In this document: in pieces, positions 11,643-22,704 of the stretch
How the letters are laid out: the number at the start of each line of letters is the position of its first letter
How positions within the stretch are numbered: position 1 is the first letter of the stretch
NCBI RefSeq assembly: GCF_001704415.2
Contig: NC_030808.1
Span: 134,059,089 to 134,123,088, forward strand
DNA: 64,000 nucleotides
Source of the DNA: Capra hircus
Lineage: Eukaryota > Chordata > Mammalia > Artiodactyla > Bovidae
Reading direction: 5' to 3'
Notes under the pieces: generated by a model
Database searches by the model: none
The model's input: the letters and a program-made list of their open reading frames with translations, nothing else
What the model was told of the DNA's origin: nothing
Program-made: the position numbers and the translations under genes

Positions 11643-12050
11643 AGTGCTCAGATGGTAAAGAAGGTGAAGGTGAAGTCGCTCAGTCGTGTCCGACTCTTTG
11701 CGACCCCATGGACTGTAGCCTACCAGGCTCCTCCGTCCCTGGGATTCTCCAGGCAAGAATACTGGAGTGGGTTGCCATTTCCTTTTCCAGGGGATCTTCC
11801 CGACCCAGGGATCGAACCCAGGTCTCCCGCGATGGAGGCAGATGCTTTAACCTCTGAGCCACCAGGGAAGCCAAATCTACCTGCAATTCAGGAGACCTGA
11901 GTTCTATCCCTGGGTCAGGAAGATCCCCTGGAGAAGGGAATAGCTACCCACTCCAGTATTCTTGCCTGGAGAGCTCCATGGACAGAGGAGCCTGCTGGGC
12001 TACAGTCCACGGGGTCGCAAACAGTTGAACATGACTGAGTGACTGTCACA
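11643..12050 (+). mobile_element. Bov-tA SINE, split by a nested SINE
   Basis: The tRNA-like start (TGCTCAGATGGTAAAG) lies at 11643-11660. The element resumes at 11873 (AATCTACCTGCAATTC) and runs through the Bov-A core to about 12050. The 212 bp between is an antisense SINE of the same family. Rejoined, the outer element is colinear with other Bov-tA copies here. Confidence 0.85.
11661..11872 (-). mobile_element. Bov-tA SINE nested in another Bov-tA
   Basis: Full-length antisense copy, from the Bov-A tail (GAAGTCGCTCAGTCGTGTCC) to the tRNA-like head (TGAGCCACCAGGGAAGCC). It is closer to consensus than its host, so it is younger. A clean target duplication is not evident. Confidence 0.88.
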
Positions 12051-12059
12051 CACACAGGG

Positions 12060-13055
12060 CAGGGGCTCATCAGTTCACATGGCCCCCAGCGGGCAACTTC
12101 AGCTTATGAAGCCTGTGTGTCCCCAGCCGGCTTTTGGGCCCCTGCTTTTGGATGAACCACAAACACTTACAGCATAGTCTACCATAGGCAAAGTCCTGTG
12201 CCAGGCACCATGGGAAACAGTAAGACCTTGCCCCTGAGCGCTAGTGACTGGGAGACAGACAGACAGGCAGACATACAGAAGTAATTGATCCAAAACAGAA
12301 TGAGTTTCAAGCAATAAGGCAGACACCAAGTGGAGATAAAGAGATTTCTTAGGGAGAGACAGAGGACTGATGGGGTTCCCTGAAGAAAGGCCACTCTTCT
12401 GCTTTGAGCCAGGACCTCCTGGTGGGATGCCCCTGGGTCCCCAGTGAGCTATCAGCCCAAACCCTTCCTGAGCAAATCCTCAATGAAGCAGAAGCACACT
12501 CAACCTTTCACTTGTTTATTCACCAAAGGGTAGCCCAGGACATATAGCAGAGTCACTGGGAAGCTTTTTCACCCCCACGCAAACAGGTCCCACCAACTAT
12601 GGAGTCGAGCTCCCTTCCTTTGGGGGGTGTCTGGTCATGGGTACATGGAAGAGACTCACCAGATGGATCACATTACTCACTGCTATCCACTGATGCCAGG
12701 CCCTGCCCCAGGACACAGCCTGTCTCTCCAGGGCCACCTATTATATTGGTCATCCTACTTGGGCTAGCCTGACATGAGGTCACAGCTCAGTCAGGGGCCC
12801 AGGATCTGGCACCCTAAGCCTTGTGCCAGGGTGTCTATGAGCAGAGTTGTTTTCAGGACCTGCCCCACCCCTCTGTCTTGTAACTTAAGCATCCATCATA
12901 TTCTCTTCCCCAGGACTCACCCACTTCCACTCCAGCCCCACAGCAGCAGAAGCTGGCAACACAGTCTGAACAGCCAACCCCAAAGAACAGATTCTAAAAG
13001 TATAGGTGAAACTCAGATCAGAAGTTCTATCTACGATGCAGAATTAAGTTATCAG
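12060..13055. other. Unique or old-repeat non-coding sequence
   Basis: No gene. A GACAGACAGACAGGCAGACA simple run is near 12255, and an old mammalian repeat with a GTGCCAGGCACCATGGG motif is near 12200. Confidence 0.4.
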
Positions 13056-13060
13056 CCAAT

Positions 13061-13252
13061 GGCTCTGCTCAGTCGGTAGAGAATCTGCCTGCAAAGCAGG
13101 AGACCCGGGTTTGATCCCTGGGTTGGTACAATCCCCTGGAAAAGGAAATGGCAACCCACCCCAGTGTTCTTGCCTGGGAAATCCCATGGACAGAGGAACC
13201 TGGTGGGCTACTGTCCATAGCGTCACAGAGTCGAACACAACTTAGCAGCTAA
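13061..13252 (+). mobile_element. Bov-tA SINE
   Basis: Sense copy with a tRNA-like head (GGCTCTGCTCAGTCGGTAGA) and the Bov-A core (CCCACCCCAGTGTTCTTGCC), ending near GCAGCTAAACCACC. Confidence 0.88.
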
Positions 13253-13478
13253 ACCACCACCAATAACAAAAAGGTGAAGTCAGGGAGGTGCCCACTGAAC
13301 ACTGATGCCATCAGCACACACAAGGCTGCAGAATCAGGAGGCAGGAAACACAAGTAATGTCTTGAGCCCAAAAACTCGAGTTCACAGCCTAATCCTGTGA
13401 GTTCCAGAGTGTAACTCTGCCTGTTTACGCCTCTGCATCTGTATAAGAGTAATATCTTGGGGTTGTATACTGAGAAGC

Positions 13479-13698
13479 GGGGCTTCTCAGATGGCTCAGT
13501 AGTAAAGAATCCACCTGCCAATGCAGAAGATGCAAGAAAGGCAGGTTCAATCCCTGGGTCAGGAAGATCCCCTGGAGAAGGTAATGGCAACCTACTCCAG
13601 TATTCTTGCCTGGAAAATTCCATGGATAGTGAAACCTGGTGGGCTACAGTCCGTGTGGTCACCAGAGACAGACACAGCTGAGCAACTGAGCATGCATT
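13479..13698 (+). mobile_element. Bov-tA SINE with 9-bp target duplication
   Basis: Full-length sense copy flanked by CTGAGAAGC at 13470-13478 and 13699-13707. Confidence 0.92.
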
Positions 13699-13817
13699 CT
13701 GAGAAGCAAAGAAGATAACACGTATAAAGCACTTACTACACTTAGGCACCTGGCATACAGCGTGCACCACATAAACATTCCTTCTTTTTCACCTGGACAT
13801 TAAGGGATGGTTAATGA

Positions 13818-13868
13818 GGGCTCAGACGGTAAAGCAAAGAGTTGGACACGACTGAGCGACTTCACTTT
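13818..13868 (+). mobile_element. Internally deleted Bov-tA SINE (about 50 bp)
   Basis: The first ~17 bases of the tRNA-like head (GGGCTCAGACGGTAAAG) join directly to the last ~35 bases of the SINE (CAAAGAGTTGGACACGACTG). The whole core is missing. The junction falls on a shared AAAG. Confidence 0.75.
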
Positions 13869-14057
13869 ACACGTAGTTTAAAAACTGATCTACTTGAACA
13901 TGTTCCAGACTACATATAATTATTTCGTTCTTACTATTTTTTTAATAGCATCTGCCTAGGAGTAGAAAGTTCCCCTTTATTTTCTAGCTTCAAAGTTGCA
14001 GGCGAGAAAGCTGCCCTCTTTTCAAATATATACTTATCTTGTAATTAGTGTACAACG

Positions 14058-14071
14058 CCACCAGGTGGTGG
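14058..14071 (+). promoter_or_regulatory. Weak CTCF/E-box-like motif
   Basis: CCACCAGGTGGTGG resembles a CTCF core variant (CCACnAGGTGGCAG) and contains an E-box-like CAGGTG. It lies in unique intronic sequence. Confidence 0.35.
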
Positions 14072-14469
14072 TGGTTGGCTGCTCGGGCCTCATTAAGCTG
14101 GAAGACACATGATCTGTCTTAGATCCAGCTACAACCATGAACTGTCCAGATATTAAATTTCAAAGAGCCAGAAAGACTATATGTGATTGATTAGAAGATT
14201 CTATTAAGTGAAGGTTTTTTTGGTTTTTTGTTTTAGAGAAGAGAGCTAAGCAATTATTCTCCCATGACTTTCAAGTATACCGTGAAGTTTTAAATGTGGG
14301 CAACACTAGATGACAGACACTAGGAAGAACTGATTGACCAACAGGGAAACAACATTTTAGCATAAACTTCTAGGAGATTCTTAGGAAGAAGCATCCAGGT
14401 GATGTCTCCAAGAACCAAAATAAGCCCAGGAAAACTATGAGAGGGCAAAAAGGCTGGGGCAGGAAGGAA

Positions 14470-14590
14470 GCCACGTTTTCCCTTTGGCTCTGCTCCTAAC
14501 ACTCCCGAGACTCTGGCCAGATCACCTAACGTTTCAGTTTCCTCAACTGTAAAAGGAGGAAATGATCTACTGAGGCTCCCCTGACCTCAG
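14470..14590 (+). mobile_element. MIR SINE relic
   Basis: Central MIR core in sense: CAGTTTCCTCAACTGTAAAAGGAGG, preceded by CTGGCCAGATCACCTAACG. Confidence 0.5.
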
Positions 14591-14599
14591 CCCCAACAA

Positions 14600-15025
14600 A
14601 TCTCCCATCTTTTTTTGCAACATCTCCCTGTTCCCAGTCTGGGTCCTACATGGTGCTAACAACTTTCTCCACGTGAAGGCAGAACTCAGGCCACAATCTC
14701 AGGAGGCCAGCTGCATTTTCAAGCTACAAGAAACCTGGGCATGAGGGTGCTGGGGACAAGAGCAAGGCCAAAGCATGGTCCAGGACCAAGGACTACCTAA
14801 AACCTGAAGCAAAATCCCACTCCGTCAAAGCCCTTGGTCTGTGTTCCCCATCACATGAATGAGCTACTCATGTTCCCCACTTTCTAAATTTTCCTTGTTT
14901 GGAAACTGGTAAAAGTTCCACCAAACAGCCCTAAACACCCAAGTCATATCGGCTAATTCTCAATCTTCAGAGACCAGAGGAGAGCTTTCTTTAGGATTTT
15001 GTTCCTTTGATAGAGCCATGCTTTT
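14600..15025. other. Unique non-coding sequence
   Basis: No gene or recognisable repeat. Confidence 0.45.
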
Positions 15026-15030
15026 ATAGA

Positions 15031-15186
15031 TTCAAGCTACCCTGGGTTGGGAAGATCCCCTGGAGGAGGGCATGACAACCCACTCTAGTATTCTTGCCTG
15101 GAGAATCCCCACGGACAGAGGAGCCTGGCGGGCTACAGTCCCTGGGGTCACAAAGAATCCGGCACGATTGAACAACTAAGCACATC
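15031..15186 (+). mobile_element. Bov-tA SINE, 5'-truncated
   Basis: Sense copy starting at the CCTGGGTTGGGAAGATCCCC part and ending GAACAACTAAGCACATCA. Confidence 0.88.
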
Positions 15187-15989
15187 ATGGCCTAAACAAG
15201 CTCCAGGCCAAAATACTCTCTCTACTCACCATGAGGGGCCAGCCCTGAGGGCGTCATATCCCACCAGCCCCACTTCATGGGGGCTCCAGCAAGGTCTGCA
15301 CAGCAAGGCTGGTTACCCACTCCTCTGCCATGTCCCAGGGCAGCCAGAGTCTTTCTGCAAAGCAGCCTGAGGCCTTGGTGTTCACCCTTAAGTTTATATC
15401 AACAATATCTGCATCCATGTGAACCAATGATGACAATCAGAGATCCTTTAAAAGTAAATTAGATTTTTAAAACATCTGTTTCTGAAAAAAATTAACCCCA
15501 ATTTTTAAAACATTCACTTGCTTTCTATAACAAAAAAGATATGCTAAAGTTCAAACATATAACCACAGAATAGAGAACATGCCTTTTAGTTATGGGGTGT
15601 TTGAGAGAATAGATTATTTTAATCTTTTTAAAAGAAACGTTTTACAAATAAGTCTCAATATGCCCCTGACACACTGGTTCCTAGGATTCCCTTAGGTGAG
15701 CTGGGGTCACTGTTTTTTTGCAGGGACACCCTGACATTCAGCCATGTAGACAACTAGCTACTCTTCCTTTTCAGTATCAGCTTTATGAGTCAGAGTTTAG
15801 GGTAGATGAGTTAAGAGAGAGAGATTCGCTGATGAGTAATTTCAACTAGTTAAAGTCGTTTACCTCAAGTCATCAGGATATTAAAATGATAAACCAAGCT
15901 TTTAATAACAGTACCCTCTTCTATAGCTGAAGAAACAGTATTTTCTTTCTTTAGACAAATCTATTCGAGATTAGTCACTTGAGAATTGG

Positions 15990-16500
15990 AAAGGCAGGCG
16001 AGCTCAGATTTCTTTTCCGGCCGATGAATTAACAGGAAGAAGAAGGTAAGCGGCTGCATAATAAAGACATTAACTTTCTTATCTTGATTAAACTTGGGCT
16101 GATTCATATTTACAGTTTTTTTAAAGCTCATGTTTAATATTTATAACCAGAATACTAACAATGCATGTACATGTTTTTGTTAAAATGTGCTATTGTTGAA
16201 GGTAAATATTCATAAATATGCAGTTTTAATCAAGGAAAATAGTTTGACGGTCTGTTATTTTGGCTGTACTTTATTTGTCTAATAAAGTATCATTTTAAAA
16301 AAATGCACCAAATGTGTATCATACCTCTGTTAGATTGGAGATGGTTTGCCTCTTAATTTACAAAGATCTGCTTCGATTTGTGTTTAATGAAAATACTGAG
16401 ACTACTACATTTTCAAATGCAAAATTAAAAATAGAAAAATGAAGCAATTCTTTAAATGCACCTTTTAAAAAAGCCACATCTGACTGAAGAGAAACAAGGA
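15990..16500. promoter_or_regulatory. AT-rich candidate conserved non-coding element
   Basis: About 500 bp of unique AT-rich sequence with many homeodomain, POU and TCF-like words (CTTGATTAAAC, ATGCATGTACATG, TTCATAAATATGCAG). No recognised repeat interrupts it, although it lies in a repeat-rich region. Function inferred only. Confidence 0.35.
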
Positions 16501-16509
16501 GCTAAAATC

Positions 16510-17150
16510 CATTAGTAAAATTTACTTTTTAATTGAAAAGAGTGAGTATAATAGATGTTGAAATCATGCTTTGCATTGACCATTGTTGTCAAATCAACCT
16601 GAGAACAAGGGCAGACCATGCTTTGGGGGGTGTTCAATGTGGCCAGTGTACCCAGAGGGACCAGGGCAGCTGGGCCGGGCAGGGCCCAGTGGACAGCTCT
16701 CCCTGGGGCTTGGGAGGGGGGTGTCCCACCCCTTCTGTCTCCAGCCAGCCTATGCATCAACTTCTGCCTTCAGACGAAGAGCCCACAGAAGCTCCAAACT
16801 GTTGACTCTAACCCAACCTTTCACAAAAACCTTATTTATGGAGAAGCTTGCCAACTCTTGGCAGAGTGCTGGTCACTTCTGTGTTTGGACCAACACAGCT
16901 CCCATGCAGCAGCCTCCAACCTTTGGCCAAAGGAGCCCAAAGGACAGGGCGACAGCAACCTCAAAGTTCTGGTGAAAGAGATGATGGTGTGGCAAAGAAT
17001 GGCTGGAGCCCTGGGGAGCCTCGGAAACCCTGACACCACTTTCCAGTCCTCCTTCCCCAGACAAGCCCTTCCCTTTACAGAGCCGTCCACGAGGCTCAAG
17101 GGCCTGTCAGTCAGCCTCAGGGTCTATCCCACCTGACTGGATGAATTAGG
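16510..17150. other. Unique non-coding sequence
   Basis: GC-richer than its surroundings. The plus-strand frame at 16618-17136 (172 aa) has no domain and no supported splice sites. Confidence 0.4.
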
Positions 17151-17159
17151 TGCAAGGAC

Positions 17160-17350
17160 AGAAAGAACACAGGCTTTGAAGCTAGACAGTCCAGGACTGG
17201 ATTCAGCTCTCACCATTTCCACTCGCCTTGGTCATGTGGCCTCCCCTCCTCAGACCTCCAGGACCTCATCTATAGAGAGTTGTGGTCAAAATTCAAGGCA
17301 ATGCAGGTAAAGACATCAGCCCAGTGTCTAGCTGCACTGTCAGCATCAAT
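17160..17350 (+). mobile_element. MIR SINE relic
   Basis: Sense MIR: an ACACAGGCTTTGAAGCTAGAC head, TTGGTCATGTGGCC core and CCTCATCTATAGAGAGTTG, ending near an AATAATGTAAAG tail. Confidence 0.65.
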
Positions 17351-17769
17351 AATGTAAAGTTCACACACACACTCTTGTGTTCTCATGAGCAACCTTCCAC
17401 AGAGCTGGAAGCAGCCATCACAAGAGCTGGAATCTAGACTCTACCAGCATTCAATGCTGTCTGGCCTGGAGAAGGGGAGGGGTCTCCGATGTCCTGGCCC
17501 CAGCCCCTCAGGGATGGACCTGGCTTCTCCCTGGTCCCCAGCACCACATGCCAGCACCTCTTAGCTCAAGCAGGGGCCCAGCCAAGGCACCACCTCCGGG
17601 AGTGGCACACCTGTACAGGTGTCAGCATGCCTCACCTGGCCTCTGACAGAATCAAGAAACGGATGCCCAGACACCCTGTGGAAGCCAAGAGAGCAGGCTG
17701 CCAACCCACTCTGCACGTGTCCAGCCAGCCAACCGTGAGAGAGTATCTCTAAATTACCCCCTGCTCACT

Positions 17770-18010
17770 TGACTGAGGAAGTAGCATTTGTTTTTATTTT
17801 CTAGGACAGACAGTCAATCAGTCGTATGTGACAGAAATAAAGATAAATACCACCCATTGAACTTTAAATCAAAATGTTAATCCCAAGCTGACTTCTCTGT
17901 CAAGGTCTGACACTGAAGTAATTCAGCGGGCTTTGATTATGCCCAAAATTAATGCTCTGTTGGAGACTATGTCTATTAATCACAGATTCTGATGGCATGT
18001 TCATGCTTCT
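17770..18010. promoter_or_regulatory. AT-rich candidate conserved non-coding element
   Basis: Unique sequence with TCF/LEF-like sites (CTTTGATTATG; CTTTAAATCAAAAT) and homeodomain-like AATTAATG, free of recognisable repeats. Enhancer function is inference. Confidence 0.35.
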
Positions 18011-18019
18011 CTACTGGGT

Positions 18020-18690
18020 GACATCCCAAACCGTCCTGGTGGCCAGGAGACCTTTAGCTGGGTGTCCTTAGCTCACATATTATAAGGCAACATCCAAACA
18101 GGAGGATCCAGAAAGACCACTTGATATTTACATAGTGAAAAGGCTCAAAGGGTAGGGTCATCCCTAAGAAGAAGCTAGAAGGTGACATGTTCTGAGCATA
18201 AAATGATGGCAAAGCATTATTCTATCTTTACTAAGGACCAAGCTAGTGAGGTTTAGGGTGGTCAAACTGAATTCAGTAGAAAAGAACCCAGAGATGAGCT
18301 CACACAGAGATTCCCAAATAATCAGCAAGCGCATCACAAACGACCATCTCAAGTCAAGAGTTTGGTTCGTGTGAGAAAAACAGAGCTCTTGTCTCCAGAG
18401 GTCTGCTAGAAGGGACAGTTAGGTTGTAACACCAAATGCTCATTTCATCTCCATAAAACCCAATCCCTAAATCTCCCATCAGCCTGAACGTCTCACTCCA
18501 CTTGTATCTATTGATCAGTTACTGTGTATCAGGCTCTCGTCCAGGCATTTGGGATACGTCTGAACAAAACAGTAAGATTTGCCTTCTAGGGGATCAGGTG
18601 AGCCCTCTGGCCAGGCCTTCTCATCCCTGCCTGGAATGACATGGAAGCCTTCGAGTTGGCCTTTTCCTTCTGTCTTAGCAGCCTCCCATT
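18020..18690. other. Unique or old-repeat non-coding sequence
   Basis: No gene. Around 18505-18600 a stretch resembles the old mammalian repeat type with TTACTGTGTATCAGGCTCTC. Confidence 0.4.
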
Positions 18691-18694
18691 CATC

Positions 18695-19430
18695 ACCCAC
18701 ACAACAGCAAGAGCAACTTTCTTAAATGTAGACTTGAGCCAAATCCTTCAGTGGTTCCCCTGCTTAAGACTGAGAGTCCATACCTCTTAACAGGCTCTTG
18801 GGCCGGCCTCCATCAGCCTCCTCTGCTTATCCCTCCAAATTCAGCTCACTTTCTTTAATTTTATTTTTTATGGCTGCGCTGGGCCTTTGTTGTAGCACAT
18901 GGGCTTCTCGCTGCAGCGGGTTCTCTCGTCGCAGAGCACGGGCTCAATAGTTGTGGCCTCAGGCTTGGCTGCCCCATGGCATGAGGAATCTTCCAGAGCC
19001 AGGAATTAAACCTGTGTCCCCCTGAAACCACTGGACCACCACAGAAGTCCTCGACTCACTTGAGAAATATGGGCGGATGGGAGCAGCTCAGTACACACAG
19101 TGCTGGTCAGCCCTGGCCAGCTGTTGGCTGACCATCTCCACTCCACATCCCTGCTCTTCACCCATGAAAAACCTCCTTCAGCTTCAAGACTCAGCTTCAG
19201 GGCAGCTCCTCCCGCTGCCCTCAGGCTTAGCCAGCCCCAGTGCTCGACCTCCCAGCACACTGGGCCTCCATCAGTCCTGCACCCGCTGCCCGAGGCAGCT
19301 GCTCTCTGCTCATCTCTCCCACAGACTGAATTCCATTTAGCCCGAAACAGTGCTTTCTACATTTTGTAGTCCCAGCACAGTGTCTGGAACATACTAGGTG
19401 CTCAATGAAAATTTACTACCCTGAACCAAT
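18695..19430 (+). mobile_element. L2 LINE 3' end, interrupted by a SINE
   Basis: Left part 18695-18850 matches the L2 section around CAGTGGTTCCCCTGCTTAAG. Right part 19130-19430 carries the L2 3' end with CTCAGCTTCAGGGCAGCTCC and AGGTGCTCAATGAAAATTTA. A younger SINE (18855-19051) splits them. Confidence 0.7.
18855..19051 (-). mobile_element. CHR-type artiodactyl SINE
   Basis: Antisense: TTTTTTATGGCTGCGCTGGG start, GTTGTAGCACATGGGCTTCTC repeats, and a degraded tRNA-like head ending CCACAGAAGTCCT. Inserted within an L2. Confidence 0.8.
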
Positions 19431-19958
19431 CATACCATAAAACCTAACCACCCTTTAGTACGTTGTTTCCATGGAAAAACTGTGTTCCAAGTCCTGCCTG
19501 GCCTGTCGAGGACATGGCTTGCCCACTTAGCCTCAGTGACAGTGACACAGGTCCATTCAGCACACTCTATAATGTGCTGGCCTTGCCATCAAACCAGAGG
19601 GCCTGGGTGGGGGTCCTAGGGGCAGCGCGGGGCTTCTGATGGGTAAAAGCTGGAGCGTCTAGCTGGGTTTGCCTCTGTGGCCTCATGGGGGAATGAGGGC
19701 CCCAAAAAAGCCCAAGGTGGTTTCTGCTGGAGGCTGGCACAAAGGATGTGGGGTCAGGTCACTCTGAGTGTACGTGTGGTAGCTCGACTCTGACCTGTAA
19801 AAAGTCAAACCTCTCTCCAAGAAAGAAAAAGTCATTTATAAGGGACTTAAAACAAACTATCATCAGTGGTCATTACTAAGACATACCCAAGATACCCAGT
19901 ATCTTCTAGAAGCCAGAGCCTCATTAGCCATCAAATACGCTGGCCTACAGGACTAGAA

Positions 19959-20234
19959 CGGAGAAGGCAATGGCACCCCACTCCAGTACTCCTGCCTGGA
20001 AAATCCCATGGGCGGAGGAGCCTGGTAGGCTGCAGTCCATGGGGTCGCTAGGAGTCAGACAGGACTGAGCGACTTCACTTTCACTTTTCACTTTCATACA
20101 CTGGAGAAGGAAATGGCAACCCACTCCAGTATTCTTGCCTGGAGAATCCCAGGGACGGGGGAGCCTGGTGGGCTACCGTCTATGGGGTCACACAGAGTCG
20201 GACACGACTGTGGCGACTTGGCAGCAGCAGCAGC
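19959..20234 (+). mobile_element. Bov-A2 SINE (dimer) with 12-bp target duplication
   Basis: Two Bov-A monomers joined by a CACTTTCACTTTTCACTTTC linker, ending in (CAG)n. Flanked by ACAGGACTAGAA at 19947-19958 and 20235-20246. A young, intact copy. Confidence 0.95.
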
Positions 20235-20673
20235 ACAGGACTAGAAAGTCCGTCCCTTGCAGCCCTTCTCTGGCCCTTCTGATTATGTCGAGAAGAAAGT
20301 TTCAAGCAGAGACTGTGTCTCATTAGCACCTCTCCACCACTTATTAAGGTCACTTTTTAAGGAATCATGAACAGGTTTCAGAAATTAAAGTCAAAGGCTG
20401 GAGTTCGATAACAAGTGTCATGGTCCTTACGTTGACATCACCTGCAATTTGTGAAAAATGAGACTGTTTTACCCCTGAGATTGATGGAATCAACTTTCCT
20501 TCTTGAAATACATTTATTCAAGGTTTTAAGTGAATGGATTTAGGAAAAACATTAAATCTATACAAGCACATAAGGGGTGTGGGGGAGTCACAGCAGTGAC
20601 CTCAGATAGCTGGAGCTGGAGACAGAAGGGGCCTCAGATTAACAGGGCAAATTCTCAGGAGCTATGATGACTC

Positions 20674-20893
20674 AGGGGCTTCCCAGGTGGCGTTAGTGGT
20701 AAAGAACCCACCTGCCAATACAAGAGACAAAAGAGACATGGGTTGGATCCCTGAGTCAAGAAAATCCCCTGAAGGAGGGCATGGCAACCCACTCCAGTTT
20801 TCTTGCCTTAAGAATTCCATGGACAGAGGAGCCTGGCAGACTACAGTCCATGGGGTCGCAAAGAGTCGGAAACAAATGAGCAGCTGAGTGCAT
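20674..20893 (+). mobile_element. Bov-tA SINE
   Basis: Sense copy from GGGGCTTCCCAGGTGGCG to near GAGCAGCTGAGTGCAT. Its tail became the target of the next SINE. Confidence 0.9.
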
Positions 20894-21107
20894 GAAGTGA
20901 AGTGAAGTCGCTCAGTCGTGTCCGACTCTTTGCGACCCCATGGACCATAGCCTATCAGGCTCCTCTGTCCATGGGATTTTCCAGGCAAGAGTGTTGGAGT
21001 GGATTGCCATTTCCCTCTCCAGGGGATCTTCCCGACCCAGGAATCGAACCCAGGTCTCCCGCATTGCAGGCAGACGCTTTACCATCTGAGCCACCAGGGA
21101 AGCTGAA
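20894..21107 (-). mobile_element. Bov-tA SINE with 10-bp target duplication
   Basis: Full-length antisense copy inserted in the tail of the preceding SINE. CTGAGTGCAT is duplicated at 20884-20893 and 21108-21117. The two elements form an inverted pair. Confidence 0.93.
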
Positions 21108-21924
21108 CTGAGTGCATACACACTCACAAAGCTTAGCTTGGGGATGAAGAGTCAGCTCCGCTGTAGGGAAAACATCCTTGCAGAAACAGAGGCAGCCCTC
21201 AGGAACCACTCTGGAGACCTGTCAGACCATGTCAGACGGGTAGGATAGGCCAGAAGCAAACTTCTGCTGCTTGTTTTGAACAGACCTGAACAAGTCTGTT
21301 AATGTGGGGGAATAAAATGAGAAAAGGAGGGCGGGATGCAGTGGGACATGGTCCCAGAGCATTTTCTGGATCCTGAATCGATCTGCTCAGCCATGGGGTC
21401 AGGCAGTTGGCCTAGAACTGCAGGGTCAGGTTCCAGCTCAACAGACCACAGCTTCTCTCATTAGAAGCTAACACCTTGCGGGCCCATTCCTGGTCTCCCA
21501 GCCGCTCCTGCAACCTCGAGGGAAGAATGGAAGTCACTCTGGTCAGTGTTTCAGAGCTCTGAGGAGGCAGTGCCTGCCTGGACAGGACACTCGACCTCAG
21601 TGATGCCAGTGAGGAGCCCTTGTATGACACAACTTCTTCCCAGAGGAATTTCTCTATCAGAAGGTATGAGAAGCAGTACTCTGGTTGTGGATACCACTCA
21701 CTCGACATGAATAGGAAGTCACTATCCATTTCAGGAAAGCAGGGAGAGCTGATGGAAGTCATGAGGATGTATGCCCACTGCCCACCTCCCCACCTTTCCT
21801 GTCTGAGTCCTTGCTGACTTCTGAGAGGAGGGAGGATATATTCCATGCCTCTCCCCTTGCTTCTGGTGGGTCGCCGGCAATCTCTAGCATTGCTCAGTTC
21901 ATAGATGCCTCACCCCGAGCCCGG

Positions 21925-22165
21925 CCCTCAGGTCCACATAAAACTGTCCCCAGGCACATGGACCATCCAGACTTCCCCTCTTGATAAGGACACCAGTCAT
22001 ACTAGATTAGGGCCACATGGCCACCCTTCTCCAAATGACCTCAACTCGATTTAATTATATCTGTGACTGCCCATTTCCAATAAGGGCACACTCTGGGGTA
22101 CTGGGGGTTAGGAATTCAACATGTGTTTGAGGTGGGGGGTGTAATTCAACCCATAATGAGTGTAT
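21925..22165 (-). mobile_element. MaLR-type LTR fragment (MST/MLT-like)
   Basis: Antisense landmarks of ERVL-MaLR LTRs: CTTGATAAGGACACCAGTC, GATTAGGGCCACATGG, TTTCCAATAAGGGCACA, TACTGGGGGTTAGGA and AATTCAACCCATAA, in the right order. Old and partial. Confidence 0.75.
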
Positions 22166-22226
22166 AATGCAGTTCTTTATACTGAATATGGTTCCTATAG
22201 GTCTAAAGTCATTTCATAATTAAAGC

Positions 22227-22242
22227 TTTTTTTTTTTTTTTT
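22227..22242. repeat. Poly-T tract (16 T)
   Basis: Uninterrupted T run. Confidence 0.9.
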
Positions 22243-22469
22243 AAGAGAAATGTATAAGGAGTTCTGAGAAGGATTGAAGAGCAGGTGTGCTGGAGAGGAC
22301 AGCACTGCTGGGAGCCTCTCAGAGCCCAGAGTTATAACAGCCCAGCAGGGACACTGCTGCCACGAGGCCCGTGAGGGAGGCAACCTTCCCAAGTCCCAGT
22401 GTCCCCCGAAAAAAGAGGGCCTCCCACTCCCCACCCCCGAGGTGAAAGACTCACTCACGACTAGGGTCA

Positions 22470-22700
22470 AGACTACAAATTAATTTTTTTTTCCATCAAA
22501 ACAAGCATGCAGCAGGCGTGCTTGCCCAGCAGCTCAATAGATGCTCGTGGTAGTTAATTAGAAGAATGTTGCTGAACAAAGACAACTAAATAATTGCGTG
22601 CTTCATAGAATTTTATTCCACAGCTAGTATCTCTTAAAAATAGCACCCACCATATGAGAGTTTTTCATTCATTCAAATTATGTCTGAGAAATAGCACATC
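22470..22700. promoter_or_regulatory. AT-rich candidate conserved non-coding element
   Basis: Unique sequence with repeated homeodomain-type words (AAATTAATTT, GTTAATTAGAAG, AATAATTGCG) and no transposon. Conservation untested. Confidence 0.35.
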
Positions 22701-22704
22701 TCTA

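Noticed and set aside
13061..13130. tRNA-like heads with A/B-box-like motifs, considered as tRNA genes
   Set aside because: They are the tRNA-derived 5' ends of SINEs. They continue into the Bov-A core and lack a foldable mature tRNA.
11526..21209. Many short frames with a shared peptide pattern (for example SLSRVRLFATPWT and its antisense)
   Set aside because: These are translations of Bov-tA/Bov-A2 SINEs in different frames, not genes.
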